64,000 nt of DNA from Bimuria novae-zelandiae CBS 107.79 (taxonomy: Eukaryota > Ascomycota > Dothideomycetes > Pleosporales > Didymosphaeriaceae): NCBI GenBank assembly GCA_010015655.1, contig ML976658.1, positions 325,787-389,786 of the forward strand. The letters run 5' to 3'. The stretch's first letter is position 1. Each line of letters opens with the position of its first letter. Shown piece after piece: positions 10,974 through 24,659 of this stretch. Under the pieces are notes generated by a model. The model ran no database searches, was not told where the DNA came from, and saw only the letters and a list, made by a program, of their open reading frames with translations. The position numbers were made by a program, and so were the translations under genes.

Positions 10974-13900
10974 TTAAATTTAAATACTTTTACCCGTCGC
11001 GGGATAAGTAGATTTTAAATATAACTATAGACTAAAATTATAAAGTAGTACATAAAGTTAAAGAACTTATGTAAATAAATACTATAAGGGCAACGCCTAG
11101 ACCTATAAAGAAATAAAACCCTCCTTAGGAAGTAATTAAAAAGAAGTCTTAATAAATACTTAACGCTAGTAAGACTATCTTTATTAAATAAAAAAGTTAT
11201 AAAAATAAGAATAGGACTTTTTATTAAAGGTCTACGTCTTAGCGCGAATAATTATACGTAGCGAGCTATTAGCTTATAAAGAAGTAATAGTTAGGGAAAT
11301 AAAAGAATAGCCTCCCTATTTATAACTAAACACTAGGCATTAAAAGTTAACAAGAATAAAATATAATAATTTTTAAGTAAGATTAAAGCACTTGTTAACC
11401 TTTAGAATATTTTTTAGACTTTACTATAAAAAGTAAAAAGACTAACTAGAGAAATAGTAAAAGAGCGCTAAAAACCCTTAATAATATAATAATACTTTTA
11501 AAAGATAAGAGGTACGAATTAGCTATTAAAAGTAGACTAATAAATAAAGCTACTAAAGAGATTAATAATAAAGCTTGTCTTAAAATAAGGAAAAAGCTAC
11601 TATCTTAAAATTTTTAACTTAGCCTATTTTAATAGTAAATAGCAGGATTACCACTACTTTAAAATAGTAATATAATATAAGCTCTTAAAAGATAAAAACT
11701 ACCTTAGAAATATACCTAAATATATTATTAGTTAATTAACAAGACGAGCAGCAACGATAGGAATTATATACTTAGATTACTACCTAGAATATATTAAAGC
11801 TAACCTCTAAGAGCTACTAAACTATAACTTTTATAATTACCTAGCGGAAGAAATCGCGCGTAACTACTTACTTATAATATAATAAGGGAACTAGAAGCTT
11901 CGTAACTTTAATTTTAACTTTAATAACTACGCTATAGAAGCTAAGGAGTATAGTTAAAAGATTTTAAAAAACTTATACCTTTAGAGCCTCCGCAAGGACT
12001 TATAGTACTAAATATAAATAATAATTAGGGCCTATAAAGGGTCTAAAAAAGAGTTAATTAAGTTAAAGAAAATCTCTTTTAAAATATATTATAGCTACTA
12101 AAGTTTTCTGCCAAGAACGGGGCGCTAGACGAAATAGATTAGGAACCTATTTAAGCTAACCCTAAAAGGATATCTAGCTAACGAAGCTAAGATAAAAGAC
12201 ACTAAGTAATAAATAGAGCTATAAGATATAAGTCTAATAATACTTAGAAATAAGCTACGTAGGTGTCGCGCGAGATAATAGAAACCTATAAGAAAAATAG
12301 TTCTTATTTTTATTATAAAGATATAGGACACTACGTAAAGTAGTATAAATTTTTACTTATAATAAAGCTAGTATAAGTTCGCGCCGCTATACCTGCTATT
12401 AAAAAATCTTTTAATAAAGAGTTTAATATAGACTTTACTAATTTAGAAAATAAGATCCTCATAGTAATAGTTGCCACTAGGAGGCAAAAGTAAAAAAAGG
12501 GTAAAAGATAAGTTTTAATAACTTTTAAAGGCTATAGCTAGACTTAATACTAATAATAGTGTACTTGCTTATTAATGACATTATATTTATATTAATAATA
12601 ATCAATTTAGGTTATTTAGCATTTAAATTTATATTAAAAAAATTTATAATAAAAGCCTACCTATAGCGTAAGTACCTACCTTATCTATAAGAGGTTATTA
12701 GTATTAGAGGCATGCAACTCTTTATACGTAAAGTAGTCTAACTAAAAGTAAATATTAATAGTTATATAGAACTAATATAGCTATACGTCTTACCTAATAA
12801 CGGGTTATATAATCTAATCCTCGGCCTAACTTAAATAAAAAAGAATAAGGTTAAACTAGTCCTAGCTAAGATATTAATTTAAATTAAAAGTTAAGGTACT
12901 CGCATTCGTAACTAAAAAAATAAAAAACTATTAATAAAGTCTTAAGAAGTATTAGTAATAGCCTTTATAGCCCTAGATTAGCGTAATTAACGCTAAGGAG
13001 ACAAAGCGAAAGTATTTTTTATATTAATAAAGGATAAATATAAAAGTTGTTAACCCGCAAGCTAAAGGTAAACCTATAAAAGTTACTACTTAAAGCTTTT
13101 AAGGACTTATAGCGTATTTTCTATAGGAAACAAGCTGACAAGCTTCCCTTGTACCGTAGACTTAGAGTAGATCTTTCTATCCCTCTCGTAGAAAAGATAG
13201 TAAGACCCTATAGATCCCTTATAGCCCTCTATTTAATGTCTCGTAAAGAGTTGCTTGTCCTTTAAAAAGAGCTTACTAGATACTTAGATAAAGGCTTTAT
13301 TTAAATAAGTAAGTCTAGCGCTACTACCTTAGTATTATTTACTAAAAAACTTAGTAAAGGACTGCGCTTTTACGCTAACTATTAAGCCTTAAATGCTATT
13401 TTAAAAAAGGACTAGTACCTTTTATTATTAATTAGTAAGACCTTTTAGCTCCTTGCGAAGGCTAAATAATTTAGTAAATTTAATATAATTTAAGCCTTTT
13501 CTAAGCTTTAGATAGTAAAAGGCGAGGAATAAAAGATAGCATTTAGAACTTAATTTAGTTTCTATAAGTAGCTAGTAGTCCCTTTTAACCTAGCTAACGC
13601 GCTAAGTACGTTCTAGTAGTATATTAATTAGGTATTAAGGGAGCACCTTAATAACTACTACTTATTATATATAAATAACGTTCTCATCTTCTCTAGTAGT
13701 AGCTAAAAAGACCACGAAGAGAAAGTATGTACCGTAATTTAAAAGTTAAAGGCTATAAGACTATACTTAGATATTAAAAAATCTAAGTTCTACGTTAAAA
13801 AGACTAAGTACCTTAAATTTATTATAAAAGTTAATAAGGGCGTAAGCATAGACCTAGATAAAGTGTAAATAATTTAAAAATAAAAGCTACTAATTTTTAG

Positions 13901-16900
13901 TAAAAGGAGTCCAAAGCTTTATAAGCTTTATAAACTTTTATTAAAGATTTATATAAAACTTCTTTAGCATAGTAAGCCCCCTTATAAAGCTTACTAGTAA
14001 AGGAGTAGAATTTATTTATAAATAAGAGTAATAGCACGTATTTAACTTTCTAAAAATAGTATTTTATATAGACCCTGCGCTAGCCTACTTTAACCCTAAA
14101 TAAAAATTAGTACTAAAAGTAGACGCCTTTAGCTAGTTAATTAGGGGATACTTCTTTTAGTATAATAATAATAAGATTCTACCCCTAGTAGCTTACTTCT
14201 TAGTAAAGAATAGCCTAGTAGAATATAACTACGCTATCTATAATAAAGAGATACTTATAGTTATTAAATATATAAATAAATAAGACTATATATATTAAGT
14301 GGTAAAGTACCTTACAGTCTATACTAATTATAAGAACCTTACGTATTTTGCTACTAAATAAAGATTAGAGAAACAATACGTTTAATAGGCAAATATACTT
14401 AGCTATATTAATATAATATTTATAGATAGACTAGGGTTAGTAAACTTTAGGGCAAACGCCCTCCCCTAAAAAGACTAAAACCTACTAAAGAATAATAAAA
14501 ATAATAAATTAAAATTAAGGCACTTTATACTTTTTTAGAAAACTACTAAAAAAAATAGCTTAAAGTCTTTCGTCCCTTAAATACCTACTACTATAAAGAA
14601 ACCTAATTATAATAAAGTAGACAAGGACCTAGTGCTTGCTTACCTAATACGCCTTAAACTACCTATATTAACCCTTTAAAGAGGCAATAGCCCTACTAAG
14701 CAACGCGAACTAGACTTTAACACTATATAGTAAGAGGTAAAACGGGATAAAGACAGCGCGTATAATAAAATAAAGGTCTATATTAAGAACGGGCTTAGGA
14801 AGTTCGAACCTAGGTAGAAGTTATTTATTAGTATCTTAAAATATAGTATAGATAGCTAAGGGTACCTATACTATAGGTTAATATAATAGGTGCTAAAAGT
14901 AGTCGCGTATAGTTCCCTAGCTTTAGAATACTTAGGATAAGAAAATACTTATAAAATCCTTACTTAAGACTATTTCTTTTTAAGGATATCTAACTAAGTA
15001 AGGCAGTACATTAAGAACTATAATATCTATAAAAGAACTAAACTATAAAGAAAAGTAAAATAAGGCCTGCGAAAGCCCTTACTACTACCTAAATAAGAAT
15101 AAAAAAATATTATAATAGACTTTATTACTATTTTACCTAAGAGCGGTGGCTGCACGAATATTATAATAATTATAAATAGACTTAGTAAGAACCCTAAGTT
15201 TATTAGTCTTTTATATTTTAATATACTTATGGTTATAATAGCGTTTTTTTAATACTAGGTAGTAGACTACTTCTTTCCCTCCTCTATTATATTAGACCGC
15301 GGGGGACAATTCGTAAGCAAATTTTAGACTACACACTATAAATAAGTAGGTATTAACTAAAGACTACCTATAGTAAAGCACCTAGAGATAGATAAGTAAA
15401 TAAAGTAAATAAACTCTATCCTTAAAGCCTACCTCTAGGCATACTATAATTAGTAATAAAATAATTAGATAAAGTAGCTTCCTGTAGCTTAGATAGCTAT
15501 TAAAGGGTAAGAAGCTATATTAATAAAAGTTAGCTTATTTTTCTTATTATATAGCTAAAACGTTAAACCAGTTAAGAACTTTAGGGGATAGAGATTAACT
15601 TTAAAGCTTAGAACTAATATAAAGAAGGCCACGAAAGTAATAATAAAAAAGTTTAAAAATATTTTTAACTTTACCTAGGCAAAAATAGTAATAGTCTAAT
15701 AAGAATAAAAGCGCCTAGTAAACTATTAACGTAAAGACGCTCTAATCTTAAAAAAAAGGAGATAAGGTATAGCTAAAATATAAAAACTACCTCTAAAACT
15801 AATATCTAAGCAAGAAACTTAACTAAAAATAAAAAAAGTTTACTATAAGAAACGTAATAAACTTTTACGTAGTAAAACTAGATATCCTACTAAATATACA
15901 CCTAAGGTTCTACGTAGATAGGCTAAAGTTAGCCTCGTTAAACCCTCTCTTTAGCTAAACCACTAATAACGCCTAACCTAAAGTAATTATAATAAAAGAG
16001 CGGGAGAAGGAGTATAGTATAGTTAATATATATATAAAACGCTAGTCCTGTAAAGGTAAAAAAGTAGAATGTTTAGTATAATAAAAAAACTACTCTTAAA
16101 GAACTTAGGAACTTTATAGTAACCTTAACTAAGCTACTATATTAGACTATTAAAAGAAGTTTACTAAGATACATTAAAATTATAATAAAAAACTCTTAAT
16201 AAAATACTACCATAATATCCTCTAAATTAGCTTTTATTAAGGCCTAAAGGAGGCTCTACGTTGCCTACCTTACTAAATTAAAAAACCTAGCTAAATAAAG
16301 GTGTTTAAAATAAGGTAGGAATAACATCGTTAAGGGATAAATTTAAGTATTAGAGAAAAAAGTTAAAAAGGAATTCTAAAAAAGTAACTTAAAAAACCTT
16401 TAAAACTACGAGAGATAATAAGGAAACTAAATAATTCTTATAATAATAAGAGATAACCCTTACGAAAGAAGTAAGCTTTAGAAATAAATAAAAGTAAGAA
16501 AGAAAGAGGAACTAGGTAAAAAAGTATTTTTAGCTACTAAAAGAATAGTAAAACACTTTTTAATAACATTTAGGTCTACTTCTCCGCCCTCTAATATACT
16601 ATTAAAGCTAGGGAAGCTATTATCTTCCTTATTTAAGCACTCTCTAACTATAATAGCCTAAAGCTACTAGCGCAAGTCTTAGTAGGCTTAAGTAAGTATA
16701 TTAGCTCCTGCGAGGATATTATCTATTATCTAAAAACTATCTATTATAATGTCCTTGTCTACTACTAAGAACTTACCAGGGAGCTATATAATATTAGTCT
16801 TAAAAAATAGCTTTATTATTTAAAAAAAACTTATAAAATGGTTCTCACACTTTTAATAAAATACTTTAAAGTTAGTAGAATAAATTTAAAGAAGGTTAAA

Positions 16901-18099
16901 AGTCTTTTTAACTATAATAGTAATGCACTCTAAAAGCTAAATAGTCTTAAAAAAAGTAATAAGGCCTAAAGTAATAGTCTTAATCTTACAGGAGGTATAG
17001 TAATTAATAATAGTAACCTTATAAGTAGAATAAAACGCGTTAAAGTTAGTAAAAAGGCCTTTTATTCCTAGCTACTCTTTAAAACCTTATTTATAAGGTA
17101 GCTTATATTAATAATTATAATGTTAGCGAATTCTTCGCGGCTAACTTTATTAAGGGCTACCTAAATCTAGGTAAGGGAAGAAGTTAGTAGGGTATACCTT
17201 AAAGTTATCTAAAATAAGTTAGACTAAAGCATACTTATCTAGTGTAGCTAATAAGCTTATAGATATAGTACTCCTTACAGGACACTATCTTGCCCGCTTG
17301 CACCTACTAATAGACGCGTTTATAAGTAATATAATTAATATACTAGCGCTTGATTATCGCGCGCAGCAAGATTAGACTTTAAAAACTAAGCCTATTAAGT
17401 TAGTAAGTACACATACCTAGGCTAATAAAGAACTGGAAAGGGAGTTAAAAAAGTAAAAAGGCAAGTTAGAAGGTAAAAAAAGAAGAAAAAAGCGTAAAAG
17501 AAAATTTAAAACTTACTTTGTAAGTTTTAAAAAAAATTAAACTTTTTAGTAAGCTAGCTAAAGAGGATTACGCTAGCGTCGGAAATAGTAGTCTTATTTT
17601 AAAAAGCTTAGTTTTTTTAAGTTAGTAGTTAAGTAACTATAATAAAGATAGGCCTTTTTTTTATTTTATTATTAGAATTAGCAGTACCCCTCTAATACTT
17701 AAGAGTTCTTATTATATAACTATTACGGGAAGGGCTAGCTATTATATTAGAATAGGGAGAAGAATTAGATTATAAAGGTAAAGAAAACTAAGTAAAAAGC
17801 AAGACGTTATAGCGCATAAAGTTAAATTAAGAAAAAAGAAAGTTTAAAAGAGTAAAGTTTAAAAGCTAAGCGAGAAGTAATTTTGTGTATATAATAATAA
17901 GTAGGCGCACTAGCGCGAACATACTACTATAATAATTACTTATACTAAGGATATAAAATTAGACACGCGAGAACAGAACTAGTAAGAGGTTTATAATAAT
18001 AAGAGGATCGCAAGTAGATAATAAAATAATTACGAAGCTATATAAGTAAGATAAGACGTAAAGATTTTTTTCCTTACCCCTAATAAAGGGAAGGGGGTA

Positions 18100-18260
18100 T
18101 ATAATAGGCTACGCCTAATTATTACCTTAGATCCTTAACCCTTAGTTATACAAACCCTAAATATATAAGTTTAACGCCTACAGCTTAACTTCGGACTCTC
18201 TATTAAATTTATAAGTATTCGTCTGGCACCTTTGGCTCCTTAAGCACCCAGCCCCTTACA
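18100..18260 (+). repeat. Right LTR of Gypsy-2 (161 bp)
   Basis: It starts TATAATAGGCTACGCC (G of TG changed to A) and ends AGCCCCTTACA. It follows a G-rich purine tract at 18085-18097, the usual primer for plus-strand synthesis. Confidence 0.85.
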
Positions 18261-18265
18261 GGTTA

Positions 18266-18736
18266 GGTAAAGCGCCTTATGGATATTTTGTAGCTAAGAG
18301 CTAATAACACTAGCGTGTATTGTAAATAATCTAATCTCATAATAAACTATAAAATAACTAACTTAGAGATTTACTAATCTATTATAGGAGATGTACGTGA
18401 AGTATCTTAAGTTAACTAAAAGGAGTAGGAAAGGTATAACAAAGCTATTAAACTATACACTATTTATCCTAGCCCTTACTATTATTTATATTATTATTAT
18501 AGTCCTGCTAAGACCGTATAGTCCTAAGGACTCTTATAGTCTTATAAACTTATATACCCCTAACTAGGGCAAGTTATAAAGGATATACTTATAATATTAA
18601 TTACTAAAGTCAGTATTGAGTGCGTTTCCAACGTTACTAAAAATATAATTAGTAATTAAAGGTATAGGCTTTCTACTTAAATAATACAGTAGATTATAAT
18701 TCTTTAAGACTTAATTACTTATAAGGCGTAGGCTGG
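18266..18736. other. Unassigned AT-rich spacer
   Basis: No gene, terminal repeat or recognisable transposon fragment is seen between the right LTR target duplication of Gypsy-2 and the telomere-like module B. Confidence 0.5.
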
Positions 18737-18870
18737 TAAATGGGTCAGGGTTAGGTTAGGGTTAGGTTATACTACATAAGAGCCCAACCCAACCTAACCC
18801 TAACCTAACTTTTTAGCACTAGTGCGGGTATAAGTTAAGTTATAGTTACGTAACTCTTAGGTTAGGGTTA
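18737..18870 (-). repeat. Telomere-like module B (inverted relative to A and C, mixed strand)
   Basis: GGGTTAGGTTAGGGTTAGGTT on the plus strand begins at the fixed junction (AGGCTGGTAAATGGGT, the reverse complement of the junction in modules A and C). After about 30 bases CCTAACC repeats appear on the opposite strand, then TTAGGGTTAGG again near 18860. The strand switch argues against a simple telomere end. Confidence 0.6.
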
Positions 18871-19006
18871 GGTGTCTAGTGTCTATATTAAATTTTTCTA
18901 GTTTTTATTAATTTTTATAGATAGTTATCATAGCTAACGTTCTAAAAGTATTACAATTAAGCTATACTAGCGTTAAAAATTATTAATAACCTTAAAAAAT
19001 CCTTTA

Positions 19007-19253
19007 TGTGACGGCCTGGCACGCTGGCAGGCCACATGACCTCGCGTACGAGGCGTAATTGCCTTACGCCCTAGTGCAGCTGCTCGCTTACCTAGCGTAG
19101 CTGCCTTGGGTAGATAGTTGTTCCGCTCTAATGGCTGCGTATAAAAGCGCGCAAGCCCTGTGTACCTATAGCCTCCTTATCTTAATATAGCTAAAATAGA
19201 ACTAATCTACTTTATCTACTTACTTAATGCAGAAGCCTAAGCTTATCCTTATA
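19007..19253 (+). repeat. Left LTR of Gypsy-3 (247 bp)
   Basis: It starts TGTGACGGCCTGGCACGC and ends CTTATCCTTATA. It pairs with 25803-26049; the differences I checked are all transitions (C/T or G/A). The left copy is the more AT-shifted at its 3' end. Confidence 0.88.
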
Positions 19254-22200
19254 CTATATTAAGATCTCTTTACTTAGGTAAAAAATAGTAATATAATATA
19301 AAATTAAACTACTTAATCTACCTACGCACACGACTTAACAATAACTATTTTTAAAAAAAAATTATTAAATAACTATAGTAAGCTATTAGTTTATTATATA
19401 GTATAATTACCTAAATAAGGGATCTTAATTCTACTAAGTAAAGTACCGCTGAATGGAAGTTAATGAATATTATTTAAATAATACGCTATAACTAGTTAAA
19501 AGAGCTAAGTATACTTATTACCTCTGTTAGATAAATAAGTCTAATAGGTAACTAATATAAATACTACTACTAAAATACTTATTTATAGTATTAGCGCTAA
19601 AAAAGTAGATGCTAGGCAACGCGTATAACCTTATTAAGTACTTTATTTACTAAGAGTAGGAGATCTAGAGCTATAGCTATATTACTAAGGAGAACTTTAA
19701 TTAAGACACTTTTTTAAATATAGCTTACATTTAATAAGTTATTAATAAGAGCTTCCTCTAACCTCCTTAGCTAACTACCTTTACTAGTAACAACCTAATT
19801 ACTACGACGTTAAAAGCCATAATTAAGCACTTTAGGTAGGATTTAATAGTAACTTTTATAAAACTAGTTAGCTAGCTACTTTTATATAGCGTAGAGTAAT
19901 AATAACTATATATATACTATTAAATTACTAATGCCCTAGCTAAAGGCAAAGAACTATGTAATATTCTTACTTAAAAATAATAAAAAATTAAGAAGCTAAA
20001 AGCGTAGCTTATTAAGTAAGCTTAAACTAACTTGTACTTGTACACGCTAATTTTATACTACTTCTCTGTCCCACCTTGGTTACCTTAGGAAGCGACTAGC
20101 TAATTAGATAGCTCTATCCTTTCTTGCATATTATCTTTTACACTTGCTACTTGGCTAGCTATACCCGGTCTAATAGCTAACTATAGCTAAGGCTACTTTA
20201 CTTACTTTTTAGACCCGCCCTTGCTAAAGGGTAGTAAGGATATTACTTTTAATTAATAAAGAAATAGCTTAAAAGATAAAAGATAGTCTAACTATAACTA
20301 GTACTAAAGTAAGAATAAGTAGGCTACTTAAAGTAATATAGCTTTATATATATACGTACTCAAACTAAGAGTAAAATAAATTAGTACTTATCTATACTTA
20401 TTTGCACCTTAAGAAAGGATAATTAACTTATTAACTACTAGTACTTGCTAAATTAACTTAAAAAAATTATAATAACTTATATAAAAAGCTTAATACTTAG
20501 CGAAATTTCTAAAAGTTTTGCCTTAAATACCCGCTAACTTTACTATATTTTAAAGTAAATTCTTTTATTTTACTTAAGAACGCTGCCTCCTCGTAAAGTA
20601 ATAAGTTGAAGAATATTACTAGGATAGTAAATAATATAATAACTACGTTAACCTAAAGTAAGACTTTACTTAAGAGCTTATTATAAGCATCTAGCGTAGT
20701 ATTAATAAACGTAATTAACTAAGTAAGCTAAAAACTCTATAAGCTGTGCTTTTATTTTAACTTTTTTAGTTACCTGTATACCCCTAATTAAGTGATCTTA
20801 CTTTAACTAAAAATTAGCTTACTTACTATTAATACTATAAATTTCGCTACGATACTCGTAAGCGCCTGCATAACCTAATTAATTAAAAAGTAATAAAGAG
20901 TAATAATTATAAGTTAGATAACAAGTAAGAGGTGGCTTATTATAATAAACTATTAGGAAATAACTCTCTCTAGGGGAAGTCTCCCCCCCTAGAGAAGCCT
21001 ACTAGAGCTACCGGTATATAAAACCTCCTTTTTAGCAAAAACGACTTTATTAAGCCCTACTATATTTTAACTAATAGGCTTAAAATTAAGTGAAAAGCTC
21101 GTATTAATACAGGCATAGGTAGCTACATCCTAGTTTACTTTAAATACTATTTATAATTAAGTAAGAACTTAAGATAATTATTAAAAGTATAAAACCTATT
21201 TCCTTAGCTAAATATAATAGTTAGCTAAATAAGCAGGTACATGAATACGTTTAAGCTAACCTAGTATTAGATAACTACTACCTTACTACTTACTTTATAC
21301 CCTATAGTACTAATTACTTAAATAGCTAGATATAATAATAATTAACTATAACAGGAACATTAATATCCTAATATAAGATACTACTATAGGAATTTACCTT
21401 AAGCATTAAGGGTATGCTAACTAACGTAATAAGCTTATAAACGTGGCTATTATATAGTATACCTACTATTTATTATAGTAATGTCTTTAGCGTCGCTCCT
21501 ACTAGAAAAACCTAGTAAAGATAGACAAGTAGCTCCCTACTAAGCACTACTATTATAGGAGTAGTAGCTAACTTGCCTTAAACTTATTTTCTATAAGGAC
21601 CTTGCTAAAACAGGTCTTAAAATTAATACTATAAAAGCTATAGTATTTATAATTAATGCGCGTTAAAAGGAGATAGGCATTAGCTGTATTAGCTTTTATA
21701 AGGTAAGGAAGCTAATCTAAGACCAAAAAAAGGTTATGCTAAATAGACTTGTTAGACTTAAATAAAGAACTTTGCTAGCTTCTTATAGAAAAGTTATTTT
21801 TTAGGGGTATATAGGCGCTACCCTAGCTTACTTCTTAAAGAAAAACTCTAACGTACTACCTTTACAATATAATAGCGTTAATTATAATATTAAGCTAATT
21901 ACTGAAAATATATTAACCTCTAGCCTATTATATAGCAATGTCTCTTAAATAGCTAGAGCGTATAAAAGCAAATCTGGAGGATAATTTATAATATGGCTTT
22001 ATTACTTATAGTAATACTCTGTACGCCTCGCTAGTACTATTTACTAAAAAGCTAAATGGGGGGTAATAATTCTACGTTAACTATTATAAGCTTAACGCTA
22101 TTATAAAAAAAGAAACTTATTTTATTTACTAATTTAAGAGGCTTTTACGTGACTTCTCTATGCTACAGTACTTATTAAGCTTAATATATAATAAGCTTTC

Positions 22201-22260
22201 TATTATACCTAACTTAATAAGAAAGCTAAGGACCTAACCACATTCTGCATACGCTATAAG

Positions 22261-22646
22261 TGTAACAGGAACAATCGCTCGTCGACACGAGAACCCTTGG
22301 CCAGTCAAGACAGGATTCGAGATCATCCGAAAACCGACACTCATCCGTATCGGACCAATTTCGGATCTATCAGACCGATGGGGAACTACAGATCCGATTC
22401 GGACCTATTTCGGATCCATCAGACCGACGGTCAACCTATGGCAGATATGTGCTAGCTAGCTATCTAGGAAGAGGTGTATTTAGAGGAGCTTAGGGCCTTT
22501 ATAGTTTAGTACCTTTTCCGTATCCTTTCGTACTAGGCCTATAGCCACTTAATTTATTCGAGGCTACTTTCTTATATACGCATTCCCACATGCCTCTGCT
22601 AAGAGATACGATAATATCGATCCTTTAAGTGACCTGCGCTGATACA
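22261..22646. mobile_element. Solo LTR inserted in the reverse transcriptase of Gypsy-3
   Basis: A 386-bp segment begins TGTAACAGGAACAATCG and ends GCGCTGATACA. It is flanked by ATAAG on both sides (22256-22260 and 22647-22651). Removing it rejoins the RT frame (CIRYK then KYCILPFSL). The first 180 bases have normal GC and hold two copies of a roughly 37-bp word built around TTTCGGATC.ATCAGACCGA, so the segment is far less mutated than its host. TG..CA ends plus a 5-bp duplication are diagnostic of an LTR. The parent family is not present in the window. Confidence 0.8.
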
Positions 22647-24225
22647 ATAAGTACTGTATATTACCTTTTAGTCTCTATAATAAGCCTACTACCTTTTAAC
22701 GATATATTAATAAGACCCTATATAGTATACTAGATAATATCCCTATCTTCTTAGAAGACCTACTATAGCACAAGGGGCATGTTACTTAGGTACTTAGACG
22801 TTTTTATAATGCAAGACTCTAGGCTAATATAAAAAAAAGTTTGTAGTAATAAAAATAAAATTCTTTGCCTTATTATTAGCACGCAAGGTATCCAGAAGGA
22901 CCTAAAAAAGTTTATTATAATATAAAATTAGCTAGGGCTTACCTTAGTTAAAGCTATATAGTTATTTTTAAGCTTTTATAACTTTTATTAGACTTTATTT
23001 AAGGACTACAGGCGTATTATTAACCTACTTATAAAGCTCTTTAAGAAGAAGGGTGCCTGGCACGCCTTTAGTAGACAAGAACTTATAGTCCTTGGTAAAC
23101 TATAAACCTTATATTATTAAATAACGTATTTACTTATTACTCTCCCTGTTGCGTAAGACAAACGCAAGTAATAGTGTTATTACTAGTATATTTTCTTAGC
23201 TATAAAATAACAGACTCTAGTAGCCTATAGCTTTATTTTAAGATAATAAGTAGCCCGCAGATAAACTATATTATATATAATAAAGAAATACTAACTGTAA
23301 TTTATAGCCTTAAAGAGTAAAAAACTTAGAGTATTAGTCTATAAATAATAGAGCTATTTAGTGCTATTACTAATTATTAAGCGCTAAAGTACTTCTTTAC
23401 TAAGTAAAAACTTACTTATTAACAAATATATTATGTAATAATAATAGCTAATTTTAACCTCAAGCTCACTTACTAACTATTGCACTACTAATATAGTAGT
23501 TAACGCGCTATTACGTAAGTAGGAGGAACTATAGACTTAGAAAGAAAATGATAAGGTAGTCTATATAAGAACCTTTTTACAGGCTAAGTAGCTAGACATT
23601 ATTATAGTATAAGAAGCTATAACCTAGCTTACTAACTTTAGTACTTAAAAATTATAGCGTTAGAGGCTTAAAATTATTATAATAAACACCTTTATAGCCT
23701 TCCTCTTTATTAAGGATTCTTATACCCTTATAGATTAAGTAATTAAAATAAACAAAAATTATAATAGCTTATAAAAGCTACGGGAAACAGCTCTATCTAA
23801 TAATATAAAATTATAAAAGCAAAATAATAAAGATCTACTTTTATATTAAGGTTAATTAATTATGCTAGTAGTTAACTTCCTACGTACCTACTTAATCTAA
23901 GTAGTTTACGCTATATAAATTACCACTTACTTTAAAAAAAAGGAAAAATAGCTAAGCTACTTAGAGATTAGTACTATTAGCTAAATTTAGTAAAGGATAT
24001 AGATACCTACGTTACTACTTATAAAACTTATTAATAGAGCTATACACCTTCCGATCGCATTCTAAAACTACTTAAGCTACTATTAATATTTAAGTAGGTA
24101 TAGCAAGATATTTTAATAGACTTTAAGTTATTTCTACTTAATAAGAATATAATAACGCCTTTATTTATAGTTAACTACTTAAGTAAGCGCTGCTTCTCGC
24201 TGCCCTGCTATAAGATAACTATAGC

Positions 24226-24659
24226 GCCTTCGGGCGAGCCCCTGGATGGGAAGGCAGACGCTTGGAAGCCTAACCATGATGTGCTGCACAGAACCATTGG
24301 ATTTGCTATTGCCACCGACCGTCTAGGGTAAACACGAGGTTGCAGCATCCTCCAGGCCACCTCAGCATATTTCCTCGCGGACTCGAAGTTGGCCAGCCGG
24401 TAAGAAGAAGGTCGACGGTCGGGAAAAGGCTCTCGGATGCGCAGGATCGCGGGATATAAGAAAGGCAGGCTTGGGATAGGCTAGTAATAAGAGGTTGAAG
24501 GTCGAAATGAGTAAGGTAGCCGAAGTTGCGTTGGGCTTGGAATGAATCGTGGGTCAACTGAGGTCTTAACCGATTGGGTTAGATGCATTAGTCAGCCTAT
24601 GGGCCTTCTGGGCACCTGTGGCGTATGAATCAATTAATCAATCAATCAATCAATCAATC
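24226..24659 (+). mobile_element. SINE or 5'-truncated LINE insert with (ATCA)n tail, inside Gypsy-3 integrase
   Basis: A 434-bp GC-normal segment is flanked by a perfect 12-bp duplication GATAACTATAGC (24214-24225 and 24660-24671). It ends in a simple (ATCA)n tail from about 24631. A long target duplication and a tailed 3' end are the marks of target-primed reverse transcription. Removing it restores the Gypsy-3 integrase reading (ITIAAEWAINIYY). It has no recognisable coding content, so whether it is a SINE or a truncated LINE 3' end stays open. It is not mutated like its surroundings, probably because it is short or recent. Confidence 0.75.

Larger units (their letters stand above)
10813..18260 (+). 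mobile_element. Ty3/Gypsy chromovirus-type LTR retrotransposon relic (Gypsy-2), both LTRs
   Basis: The element is 7448 bp with equal 161-bp LTRs, flanked by GATTA (10808-10812) and GGTTA (18261-18265), which differ by one G/A change. A purine tract AAAGGGAAGGGGG precedes the right LTR. The plus strand encodes a stop-ridden pol. RT has FYANY.ALNA at about 13370 and YINNVLIFS at about 13667-13693, where YVDD/YIDD is expected. Integrase has PKSGGCTN at about 15140 and DRGGQFVS at about 15295. A chromodomain-like tail reading GKKVECLV lies at about 16010-16110. The 16.1-18.1 kb segment is unassigned. Everything is AT-shifted, so no product can be made. Confidence 0.85.

Noticed and set aside
24306..24557. 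83-codon frame inside the SINE/LINE-like insert
   Set aside because: No similarity to reverse transcriptase or any domain; chance in GC-normal DNA.
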